Positions 56,873 to 64,000 of a DNA stretch of 64,000 nt are shown one piece after another. The notes under the pieces were generated by a model. That model ran no database searches. It was not told the DNA's origin and worked only from the letters and a program-made list of their open reading frames with translations. Origin of the DNA: Brevundimonas sp. NIBR10 (GTDB taxonomy: Bacteria; Pseudomonadota; Alphaproteobacteria; Caulobacterales; Caulobacteraceae); NCBI RefSeq assembly GCF_027912515.1, contig NZ_CP115464.1, positions 1,054,001 to 1,118,000 of the forward strand, in the 5' to 3' direction. A program made the position numbers and the translations under genes. Within the stretch, counting starts at the first letter, position 1; every line of letters begins with the position of its first letter.

Positions 56873-56936
56873 ACCTCTTTTCCGTTGAGGCTACCTCGCC
56901 TCGCTGGTCGCACAGGCTGTTGCGGTTCACGCAAGC

Positions 56937-57362
56937 CTAGCCACGCAGGGGGTTGATGATCTCCAGCCCCAGGAAATCCTTTTCATTGTCGGTGACGACG
57001 ATGCATCCGTTGGCCAGGGCGACGGCAGCGACGATCATGTCGAGACCGTTCCGGGGTCTTCCGCTGGATTTTCCCTCGGCCATAAGCCGCGCCCAGATCA
57101 AGGCCGCGCGATCGTCGAAAGACAGGATCCGTCCCGCAAACAGGGCCTGCGGACCTTCCGGACCGGAGAACCATGTCTCAAGCAACTCGCGCTTCTGCCC
57201 TGCGGGCTTCTCGAGTATGCCGCGACGAATTTCGGCGACGGTCAGGGACGCGATGAACACGTCTTCGTCCTGCTGGGTCGCCATCCAGTCAAGCAGGGAG
57301 GCCGAAGGGTTCGGCTTGACCACATTACTGATAATGTTGGTATCGAGCAGATAGCGGGTCAC
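56937..57362 (-). CDS. VapC-type PIN-domain toxin (FitB-like)
   Basis: A 141-residue PIN ribonuclease with acidic residues in [26 protein letters not shown] and [10 protein letters not shown]. It resembles FitB. The start overlaps the stop of the antitoxin gene by four bases. Length is normal. Confidence 0.88.
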   Translation of the reverse strand: MTRYLLDTNIISNVVKPNPSASLLDWMATQQDEDVFIASLTVAEIRRGILEKPAGQKRELLETWFSGPEGPQALFAGRILSFDDRAALIWARLMAEGKSSGRPRNGLDMIVAAVALANGCIVVTDNEKDFLGLEIINPLRG

Positions 57363-57661
57363 AGATCGAGGATCCGCCCCTCTTCGCGATCCCGGCTGAA
57401 ATCAAGACCTTCGCCGACAAGAGGCGACCGCTGCAATGCCTTGAGAATTCCGCCGCGTTGAGGCGGCTCACCCGACACGATCTGCTGGACCGCCGTTCGG
57501 GCCTGTGCGGCCTCGGGGCCGTCGTCGGCAAGCTGACGTGCAAGGGCACGAATCAGATCGCGGTCGATATCGAGGGCCTGCACCTCGAAGCGAGCGATAC
57601 CCCGCTGGGTCTGCCGATCCCGATAAGACCTGACCGCCCGCTTTTGCGCCGTATTGCTCAC
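57359..57661 (-). CDS. Antitoxin paired with the PIN toxin
   Basis: A 100-residue protein with a GTG start preceded by GGAGCG. The N-terminal half (KRAVRSYRDRQTQRGIARFEVQALDIDRDLIRALARQLADDG) looks like a ribbon-helix-helix-type antitoxin seen with FitB-like toxins. The C-terminal part would bind the toxin. The palindrome upstream supports autoregulation. Confidence 0.75.
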   Translation of the reverse strand: MSNTAQKRAVRSYRDRQTQRGIARFEVQALDIDRDLIRALARQLADDGPEAAQARTAVQQIVSGEPPQRGGILKALQRSPLVGEGLDFSRDREEGRILDL

Positions 57662-57687
57662 CAGACACGCTCCGATCGGATATGACC

Positions 57688-57699
57688 GGATATATATCC
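57688..57699. promoter_or_regulatory. Palindromic operator candidate of the second TA operon
   Basis: GGATATATATCC is a perfect 12-base palindrome, with an extra GGATAT half-site eight bases to the left (57678-57683). It lies about 25 bases upstream of the antitoxin GTG, where a promoter would be. Confidence 0.55.
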
Positions 57700-57783
57700 C
57701 ATGCGCTGATCGAAAACAACGGCTGACCCGGCTGAGGCCACCGGAAGCGCACCGCCGTCGCCGACCGGGCGCAAGGCTACTCC

Positions 57784-59283
57784 CTACAAATAGGCACCGA
57801 CCGCCCAGGGGACGAACTCGTTGTCGCCGATGCCGAGCGCCTCGGACTTGGACGGCTCGCCGGACGCGACCGCCAGCATCCGCGCGAAGATTTCCGCGCC
57901 CACATCGGCGATCGGCGTGCCGGTCAGGACGGGGGAGGCGTCGATGTCCATGTCTTCGTCCATCCAGGACGCCAGTTTTGCGTTCGATGCCACCTTGATC
58001 GAGGGCGCGGGCTTGGCTCCGAAAACCGAACCCCGCCCGGTGGTGAAGACGATCAGATTGGCCCCCGAGGCGATCTGGCCCGTCGCCGAACAGGGGTCGT
58101 AGCCCGGGCTGTCCATGAAGGTCAGGCCCGGCGCGGCCAGCGGCTCGGCGTATCCGATCACGTCGTTCAGCGGCGTCGATCCCGACTTGGCCACGGCCCC
58201 CAGCGACTTCTCCAGGATGGTGGTCAGCCCCCCCTTCAGATTGCCGGGCGAGGGGTTGTTGTTCAGCTCCATCCCGTGCCGGTCGGCATAGGCGCGCCAC
58301 CATTCCAGCCGGGCGTTCAGCTTGTCCGCCACCCCCTGCGACACCGCGCGACGCAGCAACAGGTGTTCGGCCCCCCAGATCTCGGGCGTCTCCGACAGCA
58401 TGGCCGAGCCGCCGTGCGCGACCAGCAGATCGACCGCCGCCCCCAGCGCCGGATTGGCCGTGACCCCCGACCATCCGTCCGACCCGCCGCATTGCAGGCC
58501 GACCGTCAGGTGCGAGGCCGACGCCGTCTGGCGCTTCACCTTCGCCGCCTCGTCCACGAGGTCGCGCACGATCCCGATCCCGGCCTCGATCGCGCGGGCC
58601 GTGCCGCCGGCCTCCTGAATGGTCATGGCCCGCAGGGTGGTGCCGGTCTCCAGCCCCGTCTTCGCCAGCCAGTCGGGAATCTGGTTGGCCTCACAGCCCA
58701 GGCCGACGATCAGGATGGCGGCGAAGTTCGGATGCCGCGCATAGCCGGCCAGGGTCCGCTGCAACAGTTCGACGTCGGTCGACAGGGACGATCCCCCGCA
58801 TCCGCCCTGATGGGTGAAGGCCACCACCCCGTCCACACCCTCGGGCAGACTCGCGTCCGGGAACGCATCGGCGATCCGCCGCGCCACCGTCGCCGAACAG
58901 TTCACGCTGGTCAGCACCCCGATATAGTTTCGCGTCCCGACCCGGCCGTCCCTGCGCACGATGCCCTCGAACGTCGCGCCGTCGAGCGGCACCGGTGCCC
59001 GCACATCCGCCCCGACCTCGGCCTCGCGCCCGTCGTCGGCCATGGCCAGGTTGTGGACGTGGACATGATCCCCCGCCGCGATGGTAAGCCTCGCCCGCCC
59101 GATCACCTGCCCGTAACGCCGCACCAGCCCGCCCTGCGCCACCGCATGGCGCGCGACCTTGTGCCCCTGGGCGATGTCGGCCGTCGCCGCGACGTCCAGC
59201 CCTTCCGGCGTCTCACCGGCGGTGACGTCGTCGAGCGCCACGGCGATGTCATCGGCGGCATTGAGGATCAGGACACGGCTCAT
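57784..59283 (-). CDS. uxaA: Altronate dehydratase-family protein (UxaA)
   Basis: A 499-residue enzyme with an N-terminal SAF domain (about 1-85) and a C-terminal dehydratase domain. The conserved stretches are GTRNYIGVLTSVNCSATVA, FTHQGGCGG, GLGCEANQ, GLQCGGSDGWSG and ENNNPSPGN-like MELNNNPSPGNLKGG. UxaA dehydrates D-altronate to 2-keto-3-deoxygluconate in hexuronate breakdown. No uxaB, uxaC or kdg genes are adjacent. It is flanked by two toxin-antitoxin modules. Confidence 0.9.
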   Translation of the reverse strand: MSRVLILNAADDIAVALDDVTAGETPEGLDVAATADIAQGHKVARHAVAQGGLVRRYGQVIGRARLTIAAGDHVHVHNLAMADDGREAEVGADVRAPVPLDGATFEGIVRRDGRVGTRNYIGVLTSVNCSATVARRIADAFPDASLPEGVDGVVAFTHQGGCGGSSLSTDVELLQRTLAGYARHPNFAAILIVGLGCEANQIPDWLAKTGLETGTTLRAMTIQEAGGTARAIEAGIGIVRDLVDEAAKVKRQTASASHLTVGLQCGGSDGWSGVTANPALGAAVDLLVAHGGSAMLSETPEIWGAEHLLLRRAVSQGVADKLNARLEWWRAYADRHGMELNNNPSPGNLKGGLTTILEKSLGAVAKSGSTPLNDVIGYAEPLAAPGLTFMDSPGYDPCSATGQIASGANLIVFTTGRGSVFGAKPAPSIKVASNAKLASWMDEDMDIDASPVLTGTPIADVGAEIFARMLAVASGEPSKSEALGIGDNEFVPWAVGAYL

Positions 59284-59361
59284 CCCGCCTCTTTGCCACC
59301 GGTGGACATATTGCGCAAAGTCAGAGGCGGTATCGATTGGTGGGCTCAGCGGACCTTGCGA

Positions 59362-59778
59362 CTAGCCGGTCCAGGGGCTTAGCAGCTTGCAGCCGCTGGT
59401 CTGGAAATCGCGGACGTTTCGAGTGACGACCGTAAAGTCGTAGAGTAGCGCGGTCGCCGCGATCAACTCGTCGATCGCACCGGGCCTCCGGCCGTTGCGC
59501 TTGTTCTCGAGAGCGATGTCGGCCCACAGTTTGACGACGGCTATATCGACGTCCAGCACTCTCGCGCGATGTCGGGTCGTCAGAATGACTTGCAGACCTT
59601 CGAGAAATGCGCGCTGTCGACCGGCAACCATCGCCTGGGTCCCATGGCGCAACTCTCCGATCGTGAGAACGCTGACATACTGCAAGGGTTCGGGCGTTGC
59701 GTCGAACCAGGCCAGAAATCCGGCGTCGGGGTGTAGACGACCCGGCTCGCTGACGGCATTTGTATCCAGCAGATACAC
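59362..59778 (-). CDS. VapC-type PIN-domain toxin
   Basis: A 138-residue PIN ribonuclease with acidic residues in LLDTNAVSEP, TIGELRHGT, AIDELIAATA and VTRNVRDF. It begins with GTG at 59778, one base into the antitoxin stop codon (TAGTG). Length is normal. Confidence 0.88.
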   Translation of the reverse strand: MYLLDTNAVSEPGRLHPDAGFLAWFDATPEPLQYVSVLTIGELRHGTQAMVAGRQRAFLEGLQVILTTRHRARVLDVDIAVVKLWADIALENKRNGRRPGAIDELIAATALLYDFTVVTRNVRDFQTSGCKLLSPWTG

Positions 59779-60023
59779 TACAACTCGACGTCCCGGCTGG
59801 GTGTCGGGTCTCGCGTCAGGTCGACGCCGTCGAAATTCATCGCCTTCAAAAGGTCTTTGAAGCCCATTGCGGCATAGGGGCTGATCAGGCGATCGTAGTC
59901 TTCCGGCGACAGGATCACACCGGCTCGCTCTCCATGCACGGTGATCGTCTGAGCGCCTTCGTTGGCGGCTCGGCGAACGACTTCCGACAGGTTGTCCTTG
60001 GCCTTGGCCAAACTCCAGTTCAT
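59778..60023 (-). CDS. Phd/YefM-type antitoxin
   Basis: An 81-residue antitoxin with the Phd/YefM opening (WSLAKAKDNLSEVVRRAANEGAQTITVHGERAGVILSPEDYDRL). The C-terminal part binds the toxin. The ATG at 60023 follows GGAG at the correct distance; an ATG at 60035 is also in frame. The upstream ATGGCC/GGCCAT-rich segment (60034-60054) could be its operator. Confidence 0.85.
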   Translation of the reverse strand: MNWSLAKAKDNLSEVVRRAANEGAQTITVHGERAGVILSPEDYDRLISPYAAMGFKDLLKAMNFDGVDLTRDPTPSRDVEL

Positions 60024-60124
60024 GGGCCGCTCCATGGCTATCTCTTATGGCCATAATCGGATCGATGGATCGGGTCAAGAATGTTCCCGTTCCGTTTCGT
60101 CCAGAGAACAGCTATCCTCGACCC

Positions 60125-63001
60125 GTGACCCCCGCCATTCTCGCCCCTTCCGTACTGACCGGCACCGAGCCGTGGCTGGTCCTGCCGCCTGCCTTGGCCG
60201 TGCCCCCGGGCGCGGGGGCGATCTGTGATGACGAGGGGGCGCGGCGGATCGGGCGGGGGGCGGCCGAGGGGGTGTTCACGAGCCAAGCCGTGCTGGTAGC
60301 CCACGCCAGCCTGACGGCGCGGCGGCTGGGGTTGTCGCCTCCCGCGCGGTCGCCGGACCTGCTGGACGTGCTGGAGCTGCACGCCTTCGTCCGCCCCGCG
60401 CGGTTCTGCGCGCCGTCGCCGAGCGGCCTGGCCCTCGCGCTCGGTCTGTCGGAACCCAAGGGGGCGGAGGCCCAGGCCGAGGCCCTGAGGCACGCCGCCG
60501 GGGCCCTGCTGCGCGAACTGGCCGACCCGGCCTATCCGCATCGCGAGGACGCCTTCACCCTGGCCGAGACGCTCGGTCGCGCGAACTGGGCTTGGGCCTG
60601 GCGGGTCTCGGGCGCGCTCCAGCATGCGCCGATGCGCGAGCGGAAGTATCGCGGCTCGGGCCTCGACGCCTGGTCGCGCCTGCCGGAGTGGGAGGACGAG
60701 GCCCCGCGTGGCGAGGCCGGGTCCGCCGCCGTCGACAGCGAGTCGACCCGCATCCGTCTGGCCAAGCTGCTTCAGGCCTCGGGCCTCGACGAGACCCGTC
60801 CGACCCAGTCCGACTATGCCGCCGAGGCCGCCTACGCCTTCTCGCCGCGCGACGAGGAGGGCCGCCCGCGCGTCCTTCTGGCCGAAGCGGGGACCGGCAC
60901 GGGAAAGACGCTGGGCTATCTGGCCGCCGCCTCCGTCTGGGCCGAGCGCAACCAGGGCGCCGCCTGGGTCTCGACCTATACCCGCGCCCTGCAACGCCAG
61001 ATCGACCGCGAGAGCGCCGCCCTGTGGCCCGATCCCGAGGTGCGCAAGAAGAAGACCGTCGTGCGCAAGGGCCGCGAGAACTACCTCTGTCTGCTGAACC
61101 TTCAGGACATGGTCCAGGCGGCCCAGCTGGGCAACGGCGACCTGATCGGCCTGGCCCTGACCAGTCGCTGGGCCCTGCACAGTCGCGACGGCGACATGAC
61201 CGGCGGCGACTTCCCCGGCTGGCTGCCCGGCCTGTTCGCCGTGGGCGCGGGGCAGCAGGCGTCGGCGGGCAATCTGGTGGATCGGCGCGGCGAATGCGTC
61301 CACGCCGCCTGTCCTCACTACCGCACCTGTTTCGTGGAAAAGACCATCCGCGCCAGCCGCCGGGCCGATCTGGTCGTCGCCAATCATGCACTCGTCATGA
61401 CGCAGGCCGCCTTCGACGGCGCCCGCACCGCGCGCGGCCTGAAACAGGACAACGAGACCGCCGCCCTGAAACGCATCGTCTTCGACGAGGGCCATCATCT
61501 GTTCGACGCGGCCGACTCAGCCTTCTCCGCCTGTCTGTCGGGTCAGGAGGCGGCCGAGCTGCGCCGCTGGATCCGGGGTCCGGAGGGGCGCGGGCGGCGG
61601 GGCAGGGGGCTGGAACAGCGGCTCGGTGACCTCGTCGGCGACGACTCGGCCGCACAGAAAGCCCTTCAGGACGCCATCCGCGCCGCCGCCGCCTTCCCGG
61701 GCGAAGGCATCTCCGGCCGGATCGCCCCGCCGTCGGGCGAGGTGAACCCCGTCGGCCCGATCGAACAGTTCCTGATGGCCGCCCTGGAACAGATCCGCGC
61801 CCGCACCTCAGAGGCCGCGTCGTCGGCGTCATCCGAGTTCGGTACCGAATGCGCGGTCCGCCCCGCCACCGAGCCCTTGCTGGAGACCGCGCGCGGCGCA
61901 GCGCAGGCCATCGCCGCGCTGGAAGCGCCCCTGCTGGCCTTGGCCCGGCATCTGGAAGATATCCTCGACGACGAGGCGGCTGAGCTGGAACCGGCATCGC
62001 GCGCCCGGATCGAGGGGGCCCTGCGCGGTCTGGACCGTCGCGCCCGCATGACCCTGCCCGGTTGGCGCTCCATGCTGGCGGCGCTTCAGGACGCGGGCGA
62101 CCAGCCCGATCCCGATTTCGTCGACTGGCTGTCGGTCGAGACGGCGTTCGGCCGCATCCACGACGTGGCCCTGCGCCGCCACTGGATCGACCCGACCGTG
62201 CCGCTGGAAGCCGCCGTCATCCTGCCCTCGCACGGCGTGCTGGTGACCTCGGCGACCCTGTCCGATCCGCTCGCCGAGGCCGGTGGCGGCGACCTGTTCG
62301 ACATGGCGCGGATGCGCACCGGCTCGGCCCGGCTGATCGACCCGCCGCGTACGCTGAAGGTCGAAAGCCCGTTCGACTATGCCTCGAACAGCCGGGTCAT
62401 CGTCGTCACCGACGTGGCCAAGGACGATCCGCGCCAGACGGCGGCGGCCATGCGCGAACTGTTCCTGGCGGCCGGCGGCGGGTCGCTGGGCCTGTTCACC
62501 GCCATTCGCCGGCTGAAGGCCGTCTATGAACGGCTCGGGCCCGATCTGGCGAAGGCCCAGATCCCCCTCTACGCCCAGCACGTCGATCCGCTGGAGGTCG
62601 GTGCCCTGGTCGATATCTTCCGCGCCGAACAGGACAGCTGCCTGTTGGGCACCGATGCGGTCCGCGACGGGGTCGACGTGCCCGGCCGAAGCCTGCGGCT
62701 CCTCGCCTTCGACCGCGTCCCCTGGCCCCGCCCCGACCTGCTGCACAAGGCCCGGCGCCTCAAGTTCGGCGGGGAAGCCGCCGCCGGACGCGGCTATGAC
62801 GACTCGCTCGCCCGCGCCCGCATCGCCCAGGCGTTCGGCCGCCTGATCCGCCGTGCCGACGACAAGGGGGTCTTCGTCATGCTCGACGCCGCCACCCCCA
62901 CCCGCCTGTTCGCCAGCCTGCCCCCCGGCGCCGAGGTCCAGCGCATGGGCCTGGTCGACGCGATCGAGCTGACGAAGGGGTTTCTGGAAGGTCGTGATTA
63001 G
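60125..63001 (+). CDS. DinG/XPD-type ATP-dependent DNA helicase with iron-sulfur cluster
   Basis: A 958-residue superfamily-2 helicase. Walker A is EAGTGTGKT (about residue 257) and the DEAH box is DEGHHLF (about 455). Four Cys consistent with an XPD-like [4Fe-4S] cluster occur between (NYLCLLN and GECVHAACPHYRTC, about 321-400). Motif VI is QAFGRLIRR (about 904). The first 250 residues contain no recognised domain and may bind nucleic acid. The start GTG 60125 is uncertain; the frame extends to 60047. DinG-like enzymes resolve R-loops and forked structures. Confidence 0.88.
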   Translation: MTPAILAPSVLTGTEPWLVLPPALAVPPGAGAICDDEGARRIGRGAAEGVFTSQAVLVAHASLTARRLGLSPPARSPDLLDVLELHAFVRPARFCAPSPSGLALALGLSEPKGAEAQAEALRHAAGALLRELADPAYPHREDAFTLAETLGRANWAWAWRVSGALQHAPMRERKYRGSGLDAWSRLPEWEDEAPRGEAGSAAVDSESTRIRLAKLLQASGLDETRPTQSDYAAEAAYAFSPRDEEGRPRVLLAEAGTGTGKTLGYLAAASVWAERNQGAAWVSTYTRALQRQIDRESAALWPDPEVRKKKTVVRKGRENYLCLLNLQDMVQAAQLGNGDLIGLALTSRWALHSRDGDMTGGDFPGWLPGLFAVGAGQQASAGNLVDRRGECVHAACPHYRTCFVEKTIRASRRADLVVANHALVMTQAAFDGARTARGLKQDNETAALKRIVFDEGHHLFDAADSAFSACLSGQEAAELRRWIRGPEGRGRRGRGLEQRLGDLVGDDSAAQKALQDAIRAAAAFPGEGISGRIAPPSGEVNPVGPIEQFLMAALEQIRARTSEAASSASSEFGTECAVRPATEPLLETARGAAQAIAALEAPLLALARHLEDILDDEAAELEPASRARIEGALRGLDRRARMTLPGWRSMLAALQDAGDQPDPDFVDWLSVETAFGRIHDVALRRHWIDPTVPLEAAVILPSHGVLVTSATLSDPLAEAGGGDLFDMARMRTGSARLIDPPRTLKVESPFDYASNSRVIVVTDVAKDDPRQTAAAMRELFLAAGGGSLGLFTAIRRLKAVYERLGPDLAKAQIPLYAQHVDPLEVGALVDIFRAEQDSCLLGTDAVRDGVDVPGRSLRLLAFDRVPWPRPDLLHKARRLKFGGEAAAGRGYDDSLARARIAQAFGRLIRRADDKGVFVMLDAATPTRLFASLPPGAEVQRMGLVDAIELTKGFLEGRD

Positions 63002-63210
63002 TGGCTGGTGGCTTGCGATGAGCATCTCTGAGCGGCTTCTGTTGCGTCCCATGACCGTGGCGTCGAGGACGCGGCGATCACCACCCACCAGCCACCAACC
63101 ACCTCCCAACCCCCACTCCCGCTTGCCTGTGGCCCCATCCTTCCCCACACTGAAGGCCTACCGGACGCTCCAGAGGCTTCGGAATGCCGTTGGATCGCGA
63201 AAGAGACCGA
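63002..63210. other. Gap before the CtpA gene
   Basis: 209 bases with no plausible gene. It contains ACCACCC/ACCAGCC-rich low-complexity sequence and probably the promoter of the protease gene. An in-frame ATG at 63184 could extend the downstream gene by nine residues, but a better ribosome site precedes the ATG at 63211. Confidence 0.4.
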
Positions 63211-64000
63211 ATGCGTAAGAGATTCCTGGCCGGCGGCGTCGTGATTGCGCTCGGCCTGACCGGCATGACCGTGGCGACCCAGACGCCGCGCAACGAAACC
63301 TTCCGCATGCTGCAACTGTTCGGCGACGTCATCGCCGTGGTCGAACAGGCCTATGTCGTGCCCGTCGACAACAAGAAGCTGGTCGAGGCGGCCCTGGCCG
63401 GGATGATGACGGCGCTGGATCCCCACTCCAACTATCTGCCGCCGGACGGCTATGAGGATCTGCAGGAGCGGACGAGCGGCGAATACTCCGGCGTCGGCCT
63501 GACCATCACCGCCGAGGGCGGGCTGGTGAAGGTGATCTCGCCGATGGACAACTCCCCGGCCGGTCGCGCGGGCGTCCAGGCCGGCGACGTGATCTCGGCC
63601 ATCGACGGCCAGAACGCAGCGGGCATGACGGTCTCTCAGGTCTCCGAGAAACTGCGCGGCGCCATGGGTACATCCGTGACCGTGACCTTCCTGCGCGACG
63701 GCGAGGAGGCCCGCGAGGTCGTCCTGACCCGCGAGGTCATCAAGGTCGAGAGCGTCACCGGCCGTCTGGAAGGCGACTTCGGCTATCTGCGCATCTCGAC
63801 CTTCAACGAGAACACCGGCCGCGAACTGACCGAGACCATCACCCGGCTTAAGGCCGAACGTCCCGGCCTCAAGGGCTTCGTGCTGGACCTGCGCAACAAC
63901 GGCGGCGGCCTGCTGACCGCCGCCATCGACGTGTCCGACGCCTTCCTCGAACGCGGCGAGATCGTCAGCCAGCGGGGCCGCAAGCCCGAACAGATCGAAC
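63211..64000 (+). CDS. S41-family C-terminal processing protease (CtpA-like), truncated by window edge
   Basis: The first 263 residues of a periplasmic serine protease. An N-terminal membrane anchor/signal (about 6-24) is followed by an all-helical lead (MMTALDPHSNYL), a PDZ domain (about 85-175; GEYSGVGLTI, NSPAGRAGVQAGDVI) and the start of the catalytic core (LKGFVLDLRNNGGGLL). The catalytic Ser/Lys lie beyond the edge. It is a carboxyl-terminal protease that trims envelope proteins. Confidence 0.9.
   Translation, partial: MRKRFLAGGVVIALGLTGMTVATQTPRNETFRMLQLFGDVIAVVEQAYVVPVDNKKLVEAALAGMMTALDPHSNYLPPDGYEDLQERTSGEYSGVGLTITAEGGLVKVISPMDNSPAGRAGVQAGDVISAIDGQNAAGMTVSQVSEKLRGAMGTSVTVTFLRDGEEAREVVLTREVIKVESVTGRLEGDFGYLRISTFNENTGRELTETITRLKAERPGLKGFVLDLRNNGGGLLTAAIDVSDAFLERGEIVSQRGRKPEQIE

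Overview
The window is 64 kb of GC-rich alphaproteobacterial chromosome that looks like the Caulobacterales, most likely Brevundimonas or a close relative. The main evidence is a complete Caulobacter-type major chemotaxis operon in the order mcpA-cheX-cheYI-cheA-cheW-cheR-cheB-cheYII-cheD-cheU-cheYIII-cheE, supported by the high GC content, paired S46 dipeptidyl-peptidases and many TTG/GTG or four-base-overlap starts. The taxon is inferred from gene content; no database search was possible.

Layout. 1-3.3 kb: the end of a DUF3667-type zinc-ribbon protein, a small membrane protein, pal and tolB (minus strand), and sdhAF4. 3.3-15.8 kb: the chemotaxis operon on the minus strand, preceded by a second chemoreceptor and a TorF-type porin. 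The two receptors share a 663-bp stretch that looks identical at their 3' ends. 15.8-18.3 kb: a repeat-rich intergenic region and a FixL/FixJ-like two-component pair. 18.3-22.7 kb: a decayed island flanked by 49-bp copies of the 3' end of tRNA-Gly(CCC). It holds a complete IS21-family element, a 5'-truncated IS1182-type transposase and a broken gene, and no integrase was found. 22.7-31 kb: gshA, a TlpA-like thioredoxin, argH, a small lipoprotein, lysA and a DevCAB-type ABC exporter. 31-41.4 kb: two tandem S46 peptidases separated by a long inverted repeat, a GNAT gene, and a minus-strand run NUDIX-EamA-uvrC-YdeI-carbonic anhydrase-antitoxin-toxin-pgsA. 41.4-44.5 kb: a giant RTX/calcium-binding-repeat gene interrupted by a frameshift. 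44.7-53.7 kb: a 26-residue membrane peptide, an SDR and folB, DUF4870-type membrane proteins, a small acetyltransferase, a YbjN-like protein, a CPA2 antiporter, a vWA protein and a TonB-like protein. 53.9-64 kb: an OmpA lipoprotein, an SseB protein, a DUF885 metallopeptidase, tRNA-Arg(CCG), two VapBC-type modules flanking an altronate-dehydratase-family gene, a DinG/XPD-type helicase, and the start of a CtpA-type protease cut by the window edge.

How the parts fit. The chemotaxis block encodes receptors, adaptor, kinase, methylation enzymes, deamidase and three CheY-like proteins. One of these, CheYIII, carries the arginine-rich tail associated with c-di-GMP-binding Cle proteins. tolB/pal and the OmpA lipoprotein serve the envelope. 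argH, the lipoprotein and lysA form an amino-acid/envelope block, and the SDR and folB a pteridine/folate block. The toxin-antitoxin pair in front of pgsA overlaps it by four bases, so an essential phospholipid gene may be translated from a TA transcript. No clearly new defence or biosynthetic system was found. The strongest leads are the tRNA-Gly island scar, the receptor gene conversion, the TA-pgsA coupling, the repeat-rich region upstream of the FixLJ-like pair, and the small membrane peptide.
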